A stretch of DNA of 64,000 nt. Origin: Cryomorphaceae bacterium (GTDB lineage: Bacteria; Bacteroidota; Bacteroidia; Flavobacteriales; ECT2AJA-044). The position numbers and the translations under genes were made by a program. Location of the stretch: the NCBI GenBank assembly GCA_017798125.1, contig CP059070.1, positions 1,240,001-1,304,000 on the forward strand, in the 5' to 3' direction. Below, in pieces: positions 35,766 through 44,515 of the stretch. Under the pieces are notes generated by a model, which was not told where the DNA came from, did no database searches, and saw nothing but the letters and a program-made list of their open reading frames with translations. Position 1 is the first letter of the stretch. The number at the start of each line of letters is the position of its first letter.

Positions 35766-37163
35766 ATGAAAAGAATAGCACTTGTATTCAGTTCTCTTGC
35801 GTTGATCTTGGTATCAGCGTCATGTGAAAAGTTTTTGGACGTGAAGCCCGATGGTTCACTCACAACTGAGGAGGCCATCGTCAATACGGATTCACTTCAG
35901 ATGTTCCTCAATGGAGCATATAGTTCGATTGGCGACTTTGCCAATGGAAACTTCCAAACCTTTAATGAATTGCTGAGCGATAATCTCGCGCGGCCGATCA
36001 GCAACCTCGATTACCGCGAGATCTACAGTTTCAATACACTTTTCTTCAATGGGACTATTGGAGGGACGTACGGGAACATGTATCGTGCAGCCATGCGGGC
36101 AAACTTCGTCATCGAGAATTTCGACTTGGCCACGGATTTGACGGAAGCGGATCGCACCAGAATGGAAGCTGAAGCTCGCTTTATCCGTGCCCTAGCTCAT
36201 TTCGAGATCGTTCGATTGTTTGCTCAGCCATGGGGATATACACCGGACAATAGTCACGCGGGAATCATGATTCGCACTACCGTCGATTTTGAGATTGGGG
36301 CGCGAAACTCTGTTCGCGAAGTGTATGAAAACCTCATTATCCCGGATTTGATTTTCGCCAAAGAGAATCTTCCACAAAGCAACGGAAACTACGCTACCAG
36401 CTATGCTGCTCAAGCGGTACTGGCTAAGGTGTACTTTCAGCAAAACCGCCTTGGTGATGCGGCGGCAGAAGCTGCTCCAGTCATTCAAGCATTTCCATTC
36501 GACACCAGCGCCGCTGGGTTGGATCGATTCGTTTTTGGAGATACCAGTTCCGTTCAAAGTGAATTTATTTTCCGTGTTGTGAGTACCTCGATCAACAATA
36601 CCGTGGATAACCGCGGAGGTGCGTTCACAGGAAACTACAGAAGTGATAATAACCCAAATCCGGAATTGAGAACGGATCGTACGTTCTTGAATCCTTATTC
36701 TGCCAACGCGGATGATAGAAGGGTGCTGCAGTTCTTCCAAATTCGGAATGATGGTGCGCCCAATGAGTTCGTGGCGGTGAGTAAGTTCGATCGCGACTTT
36801 GTCAGTGTTCCTCTGATTCATACGACCAGTATGAAACTTATGTATGCCGAGTGTATTGCGGGAACAGATCCAGCCGCTGCTGCAGGGCATGTCAATGACA
36901 TACGTCGACGTGCATATGGGACCAATGCTTATGATATTCCATCCAGTTCATCACCTTCAGAAATTCGTGAGGCGATTGAATTTGAACGTCGTATTGAGCT
37001 TTTTGCTGAAGGAGAGCGCATTCAGTGGATTAAGCGTCGTGGTGCCTTAGGCGAACAGCGCGAAGTGCGCAATGCTCCATGGGATTGTGACGGAATGATT
37101 TTGCAGTTCCCTATTTCAGAGCAAACGGATCAATTTGAGTTGAACCCAACCGGAGGTTGCTAA
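35766..37163 (+). CDS. SusD/RagB-type glycan-binding lipoprotein
   Basis: A 465-residue outer-membrane lipoprotein (lipobox SASC, Cys 20) that caps the SusC pore and binds oligosaccharide. The mature start EKFLDVKPDGSLT is typical of SusD proteins, and the helical TPR-like core includes AEARFIRALAHFEIVRLFAQPWG. Eleven bases after susC. By context the ligand is starch or maltodextrin. Confidence 0.92.
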   Translation: MKRIALVFSSLALILVSASCEKFLDVKPDGSLTTEEAIVNTDSLQMFLNGAYSSIGDFANGNFQTFNELLSDNLARPISNLDYREIYSFNTLFFNGTIGGTYGNMYRAAMRANFVIENFDLATDLTEADRTRMEAEARFIRALAHFEIVRLFAQPWGYTPDNSHAGIMIRTTVDFEIGARNSVREVYENLIIPDLIFAKENLPQSNGNYATSYAAQAVLAKVYFQQNRLGDAAAEAAPVIQAFPFDTSAAGLDRFVFGDTSSVQSEFIFRVVSTSINNTVDNRGGAFTGNYRSDNNPNPELRTDRTFLNPYSANADDRRVLQFFQIRNDGAPNEFVAVSKFDRDFVSVPLIHTTSMKLMYAECIAGTDPAAAAGHVNDIRRRAYGTNAYDIPSSSSPSEIREAIEFERRIELFAEGERIQWIKRRGALGEQREVRNAPWDCDGMILQFPISEQTDQFELNPTGGC

Positions 37164-37174
37164 AATATATAGAG

Positions 37175-37651
37175 ATGAAAAGACAATTTTCCATAGCCGC
37201 CCTAGTTGCCCTTTTTATAGGGGTAGCATCGTGCCGGCCAGATATTCCATCAGACATTGGACCTAGCTATGACGCTACTTCCGGATTCTCCGGAAAATGG
37301 CGCCTAAGCCAAGTGGATATGGTGGATAAGCAAGAAGCCTTGCAAGAAACTCGTGATATTACTCCGTTCTATGCTTCGGACTTTGGAGCAGTTACCTTGA
37401 GCGGAGGAGAGGGAACCTATACAGTTGAAGAAGGAGCCGGTGATTTCTTTATAGGGACTCAAGGGACCTACTCATTTGATGATCCGAGTTTCCCGAGCAA
37501 CATCATTTTCTACACGGACGCCGGTGATACTGTTACAGCGTCATTGTCTAGAATGGTACGCGAGATCGATAACGACATGGGCTTTAATGTCCCTCGCGAA
37601 AAATGTGATGCGCCAAGTGTTCAGTATAACTTTTCATTCACACGAGAATAA
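37175..37651 (+). CDS. Small outer-membrane lipoprotein of the susCD unit
   Basis: Starting at the ATG 37175 (a TTG 18 bases upstream lies inside susD), 158 residues. Lipobox VASC follows a basic-hydrophobic signal (MKRQFSIAALVALFIGVASC). The mature domain looks like a lipocalin/DUF5004-type beta-barrel, with SGKWRLSQVDMVD and TQGTYSFDDPSFPSNIIFYT. It takes the place that SusE or SusF holds in the Bacteroides sus operon, but does not look like them by eye. Function unknown, possibly glycan-binding. Confidence 0.7.
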   Translation: MKRQFSIAALVALFIGVASCRPDIPSDIGPSYDATSGFSGKWRLSQVDMVDKQEALQETRDITPFYASDFGAVTLSGGEGTYTVEEGAGDFFIGTQGTYSFDDPSFPSNIIFYTDAGDTVTASLSRMVREIDNDMGFNVPREKCDAPSVQYNFSFTRE

Positions 37652-37660
37652 GATAGAGCT

Positions 37661-38572
37661 ATGAAGAAGTTAGTATTTACAGCAGTAGTATTGTTCTCGG
37701 GATTGATGGCTTTTGGTCAAGTAACAAGTGACCCACCCGAGTTCACACCAGACCAAGAAATCAAGATCATTGTGAACTTGAACGAGACCTCGAATGACTG
37801 GGGGATTATTGAAATCGCCGCGGGAGGCGAGGATATGTATATCTGGACTTGGAAACCCTATGAATGGGGAGCCAATGATTCTTTGGCCAATGGGCTTGGC
37901 TCTCAGGCGTGGAAGAATTCAAATCCAGCGCTGAAGATGACCAAGGAAGCCGAGGGCATTTACAGCTACACCATGACTCCGACGGAGTTTTATGCCGTGG
38001 ACGCTTCGACCGTATATGACGAAGACATCCATTTCCTAGTGAAGCCCCTCGATGGTGGAGGATATGGAGATCCAGATCGTAAGACAGAAGATTTGATGTT
38101 GGCGGTAGATCCGGCCATTACGGTGAAGAATCCTGGTTTTGCCTTTCCTTTGAATCCGGCGAGTGATGACGTAATCCAAATCATTTACGAGTACGCTCGT
38201 GAGGATACAAGCGATAGCCGTATGACGCGTCGCGATCCATCCAATTGTTCCTCTTCTCCATTGGGGTCTGATGAGGTTTGGATGTTCGCAGAGGCCACAA
38301 CAACGGACAGCGCTAAGTATGAGATTAGTTCGTTTTTCACCACCACTCAAAATCCAGATCTCTTGATGGATTATGAAGGTGATGGGGTGTATAAGCGATA
38401 TCTCATTCCAGATGAATTCTTTGCAGATGTGGTTCCCGCTGAGAAAGAAATCATGTCGGTACGATTCGTACCCATGACGGATTACTTTATTGTCAATCCG
38501 GCTGGAGCGGGATGTTCCATCTCAGAAAACCGGACAGCAACTGATATCGTCATCCAGTTGGCTTGCCCCTAA
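37661..38572 (+). CDS. Exported protein of the susCD unit, unknown function
   Basis: A 303-residue protein with a Sec signal peptide (about 1-19, ends MAFGQ) and no lipobox. The mature part looks all-beta with two similar halves, each with a DWGI/EVWM-type start and a segment such as MTPTEFYAVD or LIPDEFFADV, hinting at two tandem carbohydrate-binding-like domains. I do not recognise the family. It begins 9 bases after the lipoprotein gene and is followed by a terminator, so it is the last gene of the unit and may bind glycan. Confidence 0.65.
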   Translation: MKKLVFTAVVLFSGLMAFGQVTSDPPEFTPDQEIKIIVNLNETSNDWGIIEIAAGGEDMYIWTWKPYEWGANDSLANGLGSQAWKNSNPALKMTKEAEGIYSYTMTPTEFYAVDASTVYDEDIHFLVKPLDGGGYGDPDRKTEDLMLAVDPAITVKNPGFAFPLNPASDDVIQIIYEYAREDTSDSRMTRRDPSNCSSSPLGSDEVWMFAEATTTDSAKYEISSFFTTTQNPDLLMDYEGDGVYKRYLIPDEFFADVVPAEKEIMSVRFVPMTDYFIVNPAGAGCSISENRTATDIVIQLACP

Positions 38573-38599
38573 CCAAACCTAGGTCCAATCAACTGAATA

Positions 38600-38629
38600 A
38601 AGCCATCGCCAACGCGGTGGCTTTTTTTA
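38600..38629 (+). terminator. Terminator of the susCD unit
   Basis: AAAGCCATCGC and GCGGTGGCTTT pair (one wobble) around a CAA(C) loop, followed by a run of T. It lies 28 bases after the last susCD-unit stop codon; it also abuts the stop of the convergent threonine aldolase gene. Confidence 0.85.
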
Positions 38630-39652
38630 TACGGCTGAAGGCAGTTGTGTGAGTAGGTGTTCGAGCTGCCCTTGATCGATGTCCAAGTGCATTACGATTC
38701 TTAGTTTTCCCTCACCCATGGAAACGATTTTAATGCCTTGAGCATCCAGTTTTTGAATCACAGCCTCGGGATCGATTCCGTCCGCTACGTAAAAGATCAC
38801 AATATTGGTTTCAATGGGTTCTAGAGACCGTACCCAAGAACACGATTCCAAGCAGGATTTCACAGCCTGAGCCTTGGCATGGTCGTCGGCAAGGCGATCA
38901 ATGTGATGGTTTAGGGCGTACTGCCCAGCGGCAGCCAAGATTCCCGCTTGACGCATACCGCCACCCATGCTTTTGCGCAAACGGTAGGCGCGATCAATAT
39001 GTACTTTCTTGCCTAGCAGAACGGAGCCCACGGGGCAGCCAAGTCCTTTGCTCAGGCATACGGAAATGGTGTCAAAAAGGGCACCATAGGCTTTCGGGTC
39101 ATCACCTTTTGCGACGAGCGCGTTCCATAGTCGGGCACCATCCAGATGGTAGGCCAAACCATACTCTTCGGCTTTGGCCCCGAGGGCCAGCAGAGTATCC
39201 CATTCGTAGCACGCACCACCACCTTTGTTCATGGTGTTTTCCACGGCCAAAAGACGCGAATAAGGCGCGTGCGGGTCCTGTGGATTGCGAACCAAGACAT
39301 CCACGTCCGAAGGCGTCATAAGGCCCCGAGGGCCACGAGCGAGGTTCACGGACGCACCTGAGTTCAGAGCGATACCGCCACCTTCATAATTGTAGATATG
39401 GCTGTACCCATGGCAAATCACTTCGTCACCAGGACGTGTATGCACGCGAATGGCGATTTGATTGGTCATCGTCCCGGAGGGACAAAACAAGGCCGCCTCC
39501 GCACCGAAGTAATGGGCTACTTCTTCCTCTAAAGCGTTGATAGAAGGGTCCTCGCCAAAGACATCATCACCGACGGGAGCGGACATCATGGCGTCCATCA
39601 TGCCCGGAGTCGGCCGGGTCACCGTATCACTGCGTAGATCTATAATCATCAC
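38627..39652 (-). CDS. ltaE: Low-specificity L-threonine aldolase
   Basis: A 341-residue PLP enzyme that splits threonine/allo-threonine into glycine and acetaldehyde. It starts with the family hallmark [18 protein letters not shown]; the PLP lysine is in [14 protein letters not shown]. Its start overlaps the preceding methyltransferase-like gene by 4 bases, so they are coupled. It supplies glycine, which links to gcvP and fhs in the window. Confidence 0.92.
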   Translation of the reverse strand: MMIIDLRSDTVTRPTPGMMDAMMSAPVGDDVFGEDPSINALEEEVAHYFGAEAALFCPSGTMTNQIAIRVHTRPGDEVICHGYSHIYNYEGGGIALNSGASVNLARGPRGLMTPSDVDVLVRNPQDPHAPYSRLLAVENTMNKGGGACYEWDTLLALGAKAEEYGLAYHLDGARLWNALVAKGDDPKAYGALFDTISVCLSKGLGCPVGSVLLGKKVHIDRAYRLRKSMGGGMRQAGILAAAGQYALNHHIDRLADDHAKAQAVKSCLESCSWVRSLEPIETNIVIFYVADGIDPEAVIQKLDAQGIKIVSMGEGKLRIVMHLDIDQGQLEHLLTQLPSAV

Positions 39653-40233
39653 TTGAATTTATAGAAGGGAATCAACATTGGCACTTTGTCCTGGTAGTCT
39701 CGATAGGCCTTGCCAAATTTTTCGACCAAGCGCGCTTCTTCGAGTTGAGCGCCAATGATGATGTACAAGACAATCCAAAACATGGTCACGAGGTACACGT
39801 AGCTCGGCGAGCGAAGCAATCCTCCAAAGAGGAATACTAGAGCACTGAAGTAGAGTGGGTGCCGCACCAGTTCGTTCAGTCCTTCGGTATTGAGTTTTTG
39901 GGCGCTTTTGGGCTGCTCTAAGCCGATAAACTCCCCAAGGGAGTAGCCTTGAAAACACTTAAAGGCGAGATAGACCGCCGCTGCCATAAGGAGAAGTCCG
40001 AGGTATTCAATGAGGACGTTGGGCTCGGTCATCAGCGTGGGTTTAGGCAAACTCCAATGATAGATGAGTGGGGGTAAAATACCGAGGATCGCCACGATGT
40101 TGTACAGGACGCGGTATCGGTTTTCAGGAAGCCCGGTGAGTCCGAGGATGTTCTGTTTGATCTTTGGAGCGAGCATGGCGCTGTGCATCACGAAATAGCA
40201 AATCCATAGGAATGAGAGCAGTACGAAAGACAT
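39649..40233 (-). CDS. Isoprenylcysteine carboxylmethyltransferase/NnrU-like membrane protein
   Basis: Start taken at ATG 40233, giving 194 residues, because an in-frame upstream ATG at 40266 lies beyond the promoter. About five membrane segments; the C-terminal part has [15 protein letters not shown] and [21 protein letters not shown], the SAM-dependent ICMT/phospholipid-methyltransferase pattern. Bacterial members methylate lipids or are of unknown role. Divergent from prfB with 56 bases between starts. Confidence 0.75.
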   Translation of the reverse strand: MSFVLLSFLWICYFVMHSAMLAPKIKQNILGLTGLPENRYRVLYNIVAILGILPPLIYHWSLPKPTLMTEPNVLIEYLGLLLMAAAVYLAFKCFQGYSLGEFIGLEQPKSAQKLNTEGLNELVRHPLYFSALVFLFGGLLRSPSYVYLVTMFWIVLYIIIGAQLEEARLVEKFGKAYRDYQDKVPMLIPFYKFK

Positions 40234-40246
40234 GTTCTGTTTTTTA

Positions 40247-40254
40247 CAAATATA
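40247..40254 (-). promoter_or_regulatory. Promoter -7 element of the methyltransferase-ltaE unit
   Basis: Minus-strand TATATTTG, an exact TAnnTTTG match, 13 bases before the start at 40233. Confidence 0.55.
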
Positions 40255-40277
40255 AACGTTCACCATCGCCGATTGTG

Positions 40278-40285
40278 TAAATTTG
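40278..40285 (+). promoter_or_regulatory. Promoter -7 element of prfB
   Basis: TAAATTTG matches TAnnTTTG and ends four bases before the prfB ATG, so transcription would begin at or next to the start codon (leaderless mRNA). Confidence 0.5.
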
Positions 40286-40289
40286 CGCC

Positions 40290-41397
40290 ATGATTACACA
40301 AGACCAGTACAAGGACTTAGTAGGACGCGTTGACGCGTTAAGGGGGTATCTTTGACGTCGATCACAAGAAACTACTGATCGGAGAAGAAGAAGAGAAAAC
40401 GGCCGACCCCGAATTTTGGAATGATCCCAAGGCCGCCGAGATCGTCATGAAGAAAATCCGCCAGATGAAATTCTGGGTGGAGACTTATGAGGAGATCGAA
40501 ACCATGAAAGATGACCTGGGCGTACTGCTCGAATTTCATGAGATGGGTGAAGCTTCTGAAGAAGAAATTGACCAGAACCACCTAGCATTGAAGACCAAGG
40601 TAGAAGACCTTGAGTTCCGCAATATGCTTTCGGCGGAAGAAGATCCTATGAGCGCTGTTCTACAGATTACTTCTGGTGCTGGGGGAACTGAGAGCTGTGA
40701 CTGGGCCTCGATGCTCCTTCGCATGTATGTGATGTGGGCGGAAAAAGAGGGCTTCAAAGTCACCGAACTCAATTATCAAGAGGGCGATGTGGCAGGAGTG
40801 AAGACGGCCACCATCGAAATTGATGGGGATTTCGCCTTTGGTTATTTGAAAGGCGAAAATGGCGTTCACCGATTGGTGCGTATTTCTCCCTTTGACAGCA
40901 ACGCCCGACGACATACCAGTTTTGTTTCTGTGTACGTCTATCCGCTTGCGGATGACACCATCGAAATCGACATCAACCAGTCCGATATCGAATGGGATAC
41001 CTTCCGTTCTGGAGGAGCAGGAGGGCAGAACGTAAACAAGGTAGAGACCGGAGTGCGCTTGCGCCACAAACCTTCGGGCATCATTATCGAGAATACGGAG
41101 ACGCGCTCTCAGTTAGGGAACAAGGAAAAGGCCATGCAGCTTTTGAAGTCTCAGCTTTACGAACTGGAATTAGAAGCACGCCGCGCTAAGCAGAGCGAAA
41201 TCGAGGCGGGGAAAAAGAAAATCGAGTGGGGATCACAGATCCGGAACTACGTCTTTCATCCGTATAAACTCGTTAAGGACGTCCGCACACAGCACGAGAC
41301 CAGCGATGTAGAGGGCGTCATGAACGGTGATCTCGAGGCCTTCATTAAGGCCTACTTGATGCAGGAAGGCAAAGGGGTAACTAACGAAAACGAATAG
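40290..41397 (+). CDS. prfB: Peptide chain release factor 2, expressed through a +1 programmed frameshift
   Basis: Translation starts at ATG 40290 and meets an in-frame TGA at codon 22 (40353-40355). Skipping the T at 40353 joins the short first frame to the 347-codon main frame, giving 368 residues. RF2 recognises UAA/UGA: the codon-recognition tripeptide SPF is in [12 protein letters not shown] and the hydrolysis motif GGQ in [11 protein letters not shown]. The recoding site is the same as in E. coli. Followed 3 bases later by arsC. Confidence 0.95.
40341..40356 (+). promoter_or_regulatory. RF2 programmed +1 frameshift signal
   Basis: AGGGGGTATCTTTGAC: internal Shine-Dalgarno-like AGGGGG, three-base spacer, slippery CTT, stop TGA and following C. 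This is the canonical autoregulatory site: low RF2 causes pausing at UGA and slippage into the main frame. Confidence 0.95.
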
Positions 41398-41400
41398 GCG

Positions 41401-41745
41401 ATGAGCATGAAGATTTACCACAATCCGCGTTGCCGCAAGAGCCGGGAGACCTTGGCTATCATTGAGGACAATGGTGGTAATGCCGAGATCGTACTCTACC
41501 TGGAGGATCCGCCGACCGTGGATGAATTGCGCGATTTGTTGAGCAAATTGGGCCTACGGCCCGATGAGCTCGTCCGCAAAGGAGAGGCCATCTGGAAAGA
41601 GGAGTTCAAGGGTAAAGAGCTAGGCGACGAAGAGATTTTGCTCGCTATGGCAGAATACCCCAAGTTGATTGAACGACCAATAGTGGTGAAAGGAAAAAAG
41701 GCCGTCCTGGGACGACCTCCTGAAAATGTTTTAGAACTGCTGTAA
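41401..41745 (+). CDS. ArsC/Spx-family thioredoxin-fold protein (arsenate reductase-like)
   Basis: A 114-residue protein. The N-terminus KIYHNPRCRKSRETL puts the single active cysteine at C11; ERPIVV is the conserved Arg-Pro part that binds the oxyanion in glutaredoxin-dependent ArsC. No ars operon is around, so it could equally be a YffB-type housekeeping reductase. It begins 3 bases after prfB and is convergent with a 52-residue membrane protein gene 3 bases beyond its stop. Confidence 0.85.
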   Translation: MSMKIYHNPRCRKSRETLAIIEDNGGNAEIVLYLEDPPTVDELRDLLSKLGLRPDELVRKGEAIWKEEFKGKELGDEEILLAMAEYPKLIERPIVVKGKKAVLGRPPENVLELL

Positions 41746-41748
41746 GTC

Positions 41749-41907
41749 TTAAGACTCGGCAGCGACGTCGGCTTCTTCTTCTACCTCGTCACTGAACAGG
41801 TCGATGAAATATCCGACGATCCAGAAAGGGAGGAATCCGGTGATGAAGAGCATCAACCAGAAAGCCATCAAGAAAACAGCCAAAAACAGGAGGAATCCGA
41901 TAAACAT
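41749..41907 (-). CDS. 52-residue membrane protein
   Basis: ATG at 41905-41907 opens a 52-codon frame ending TAA at 41749-41751. The product has a long hydrophobic N-terminus (residues about 2-38, starting MFIGFLLFLAVFLMAFWLML, probably two short membrane helices or one hairpin) and an acidic tail DEVEEEADVAAES. Codon use and a clean hydrophobic/acidic pattern support a real gene. It lies alone, divergent from fumC. Function unknown. Confidence 0.6.
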   Translation of the reverse strand: MFIGFLLFLAVFLMAFWLMLFITGFLPFWIVGYFIDLFSDEVEEEADVAAES

Positions 41908-41963
41908 AGTTCTGTTCTTTAAGAGAGTCCAAATTTAATAATTAACCGCATAAAAAACACAAC

Positions 41964-43361
41964 ATGGAATTTCGCATTGAGAAAGATACCATGGGAGACG
42001 TTCAAGTCCCTGCTGACAAGTACTGGGGCGCCCAAACAGAACGTTCCAGAAACAACTTCAAGATTGGTCCAGCGGCCAGCATGCCCCTGGAAATCGTCTA
42101 CGGTTTCGCTTATTTGAAGAAGGCCGCAGCCCATGCAAACTGTCAGCTGGGTGTTTTGGCCGAAGAGAAAAGAGACTTGATCTCTCAAGTCTGCGAGGAA
42201 ATCCTCGACGGGGAACACGACGATCAATTTCCCTTAGTGATCTGGCAAACGGGGTCGGGAACTCAGTCCAACATGAATGTCAACGAGGTTGTTGCCAACC
42301 GTGCGCACGTGTTGAACGGCGGAACCCTGGGTGAAGGAGATCGCGTGATCCACCCGAATGACGATGTGAACAAATCTCAATCCTCGAACGACACCTTCCC
42401 AACGGGAATGCACATCGCCATCTACAAGCGCGTGGTGGAGACGACTATTCCAGGAGTTGAGCTGCTGCGCAATACGCTTCAGGCGAAATCTGAAGCCTTC
42501 ATGGATGTGGTGAAGATCGGTCGTACACACCTTATGGACGCAACGCCCTTGACGCTAGGTCAAGAGTTTTCAGGATATGTTTCACAGCTCGATCACGGAC
42601 TTAAAGCACTTCGCAACACCTTGGATCACTTGAGTGAATTGGCGCTCGGAGGAACGGCCGTAGGTACGGGTATCAATACCCCGGAAGGGTATGCGGACCT
42701 CGTGGCGGCGAAGATCGCTCAGTTCACGGGATTGCCCTTTGTCAGTGCGGAGAACAAGTTTGAGGCACTTGCGGCGCACGATGCCCTAGTGGAAACACAC
42801 GGTGCATTGAAACAGCTCGCGGTTTCTTTGAATAAGATTGCCAATGACGTTCGTCTTTTGGCCTCAGGACCGCGCTCGGGAATTGGTGAGATCATCATTC
42901 CAGCGAATGAGCCAGGAAGCTCGATCATGCCTGGAAAGGTTAATCCGACTCAGGCGGAGGCCATGACTATGGTTTGCGCTCAGGTGATTGGAAACGATAT
43001 GGCGATTGCTGTAGGGGGTGCTCAAGGGCATTACGAATTGAACGTGTTCAAGCCAGTGATGGCGGCGAATGTGCTGCAGAGTGCACGTCTGATTGGAGAT
43101 GCTTGTGTTAGCTTCAACGACCACTGCGCGGTGGGCATAGAACCCAACCGTAAGAACATCGAAGCACATGTCAACAACAGCCTGATGTTGGTCACAGCTT
43201 TGAATACCAAGATAGGATATGAGAAGGCGGCCAAGATTGCCAAGACAGCTCATGAGAATGGAACGACCTTGAAAGAGGAGGCCGTAAATCTCGGGTATTT
43301 GACTCCCGATGAATTCGATGAGTGGGTGCGTCCGGAGGATATGACCGGAAGCTTGAAGTAA
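41964..43361 (+). CDS. fumC: Fumarate hydratase, class II
   Basis: A 465-residue TCA-cycle enzyme converting fumarate to malate. The superfamily signature is [33 protein letters not shown] is the class II-specific substrate region. No Fe-S cysteines, as expected for class II. Monocistronic, ended by a bidirectional terminator at 43389. Confidence 0.96.
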   Translation: MEFRIEKDTMGDVQVPADKYWGAQTERSRNNFKIGPAASMPLEIVYGFAYLKKAAAHANCQLGVLAEEKRDLISQVCEEILDGEHDDQFPLVIWQTGSGTQSNMNVNEVVANRAHVLNGGTLGEGDRVIHPNDDVNKSQSSNDTFPTGMHIAIYKRVVETTIPGVELLRNTLQAKSEAFMDVVKIGRTHLMDATPLTLGQEFSGYVSQLDHGLKALRNTLDHLSELALGGTAVGTGINTPEGYADLVAAKIAQFTGLPFVSAENKFEALAAHDALVETHGALKQLAVSLNKIANDVRLLASGPRSGIGEIIIPANEPGSSIMPGKVNPTQAEAMTMVCAQVIGNDMAIAVGGAQGHYELNVFKPVMAANVLQSARLIGDACVSFNDHCAVGIEPNRKNIEAHVNNSLMLVTALNTKIGYEKAAKIAKTAHENGTTLKEEAVNLGYLTPDEFDEWVRPEDMTGSLK

Positions 43362-43388
43362 GCATCGAGCCGTAGGCTCAAAAAAATA

Positions 43389-43416
43389 AAGCCCTGCTTA
43401 TCGGCAGGGCTTTTTT
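43389..43416. terminator. Bidirectional terminator between fumC and the DinB-family gene
   Basis: AGCCCTGC and GCAGGGCT pair around a short loop, flanked by A-run and T-run, so it can work on both strands. It lies between the stop codons at 43361 and 43418. Confidence 0.88.
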
Positions 43417-43417
43417 C

Positions 43418-44044
43418 TTACATCCTTTTCTTCAGGAATTTGATTTGTCCGTTGTGGTTGGATTCGTGCTCACAGACGTGAAACCACTTAGCGTAGTTGT
43501 TCGTTGGCTCGTTGCCGAAGAACTCCTCGGACTTCCAAAGCCAATCGTCGTCCAGTGTGGCGAACCAGCGTTCGGTTTCCGCACGAACACCGTCGAGCTT
43601 TTCGAAATAGAAATCAATGTTGTTGCCTTTGATCTTTTCACGGCCTTCCTCGCCTAGACTCATAGGAAGATCCCATTCGGCCTTGATGTCTTCACTCCAT
43701 GTACCCCATTCAAGGTTCTCAAAAGTGTTCAGTTGGTAGTAGCGCTCTGTGGCGGCTAAGTGCCAGAGCATGGCCCCGATAGAGTTCGACTTGTCGTCAA
43801 TCTGCCAATCGAGTTCTTGCACGCTGAGGCTTTCGACCTGATTTTTGACCCATGTTCGCATCATGTTCATGGTGCCCAATAAGGTGCCAATAAAGGGCGC
43901 ATAGCCTTCCGTCGGTCCAATAAGGTAGAGTCCCGTTCCCGTTTCTTGCGGTCGCGGAGTTGCGAATGCTCCCGCAATCGGGGCAATAGTTGTCGCTGCG
44001 GTCAGTGCTGCGGTCTGCTTGAGAAAGGATCTTCTGTTGGCCAT
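43418..44044 (-). CDS. DinB-superfamily protein with Tat-like signal
   Basis: A 208-residue protein with a twin-arginine-like leader (NRRSFLKQTAALTAATTIAP, Arg 4-Arg 5) and a four-helix DinB/YfiT fold. The usual metal-site histidines appear in GAMLWHLAATERYY and CEHESNHNGQIKFL. DinB-fold proteins are thiol-dependent transferases or metalloproteins; an exported one likely folds with its metal before Tat export. Spaced 3 bases after the DUF1905 gene, so probably the last gene of that unit. Confidence 0.78.
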   Translation of the reverse strand: MANRRSFLKQTAALTAATTIAPIAGAFATPRPQETGTGLYLIGPTEGYAPFIGTLLGTMNMMRTWVKNQVESLSVQELDWQIDDKSNSIGAMLWHLAATERYYQLNTFENLEWGTWSEDIKAEWDLPMSLGEEGREKIKGNNIDFYFEKLDGVRAETERWFATLDDDWLWKSEEFFGNEPTNNYAKWFHVCEHESNHNGQIKFLKKRM

Positions 44045-44047
44045 GAT

Positions 44048-44515
44048 TTATGATTTTAAAGATTGATTCAACAAGTTGATGATGGTCTGTATTTGCCGGT
44101 CGATGTCTTTAATTCGACCGATACTGAATATGATGGTGCGCTTTCGTCCGTCCGTAAGGTCGTCCCATATACGTCGCGCATTTTCGTCTTGCTCCAGCAG
44201 GACCTCGAGCACCTCAGACATTTCGACGCCCAAGGGTAGCGGGTGCTCTTGAACGGTGTATTGAACTGTTTCTCCAATGTCTTTGCCCACTTTCTTGCGG
44301 TTCCGCTTAGCGAACATGAAAAAGTAGTCTCCGTCCCCAAAACTGGTGAGCCCACAAGGCAGCTCCACCATATCTTCTACCACCACCAGCAATCGCGTGC
44401 GGTTCTTCTTGGGCAATTGAGCCACAATGCTTCCCGGAACGCGGAGTCCGGCATATGAGGACATGGTTCCGCCCAGCTGTTCAATGGGTCCTTCGAGATG
44501 AAACACCCCATCCAT
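44048..44515 (-). CDS. DUF1905/YdeI-type protein
   Basis: Start at ATG 44515, whose A is the last base of the previous gene's TGA (TGATG overlap); 155 residues. A longer upstream frame is only read-through inside the DUF389 gene. Residues about 1-90 look like DUF1905 (VPGSIVAQLPKKNRTRLLVV) and the tail like the YdeI/OmdA bacteriocin-protection domain (DGRKRTIIFSIGRIKD). Cellular role unknown. Coupled to the DUF389 gene upstream. Confidence 0.7.
   Translation of the reverse strand: MDGVFHLEGPIEQLGGTMSSYAGLRVPGSIVAQLPKKNRTRLLVVVEDMVELPCGLTSFGDGDYFFMFAKRNRKKVGKDIGETVQYTVQEHPLPLGVEMSEVLEVLLEQDENARRIWDDLTDGRKRTIIFSIGRIKDIDRQIQTIINLLNQSLKS

Noticed and set aside
40290-40355. prfB looks like a pseudogene because of an early TGA
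   Set aside because: The surrounding bases are the canonical RF2 recoding site and the main frame is complete with SPF and GGQ.
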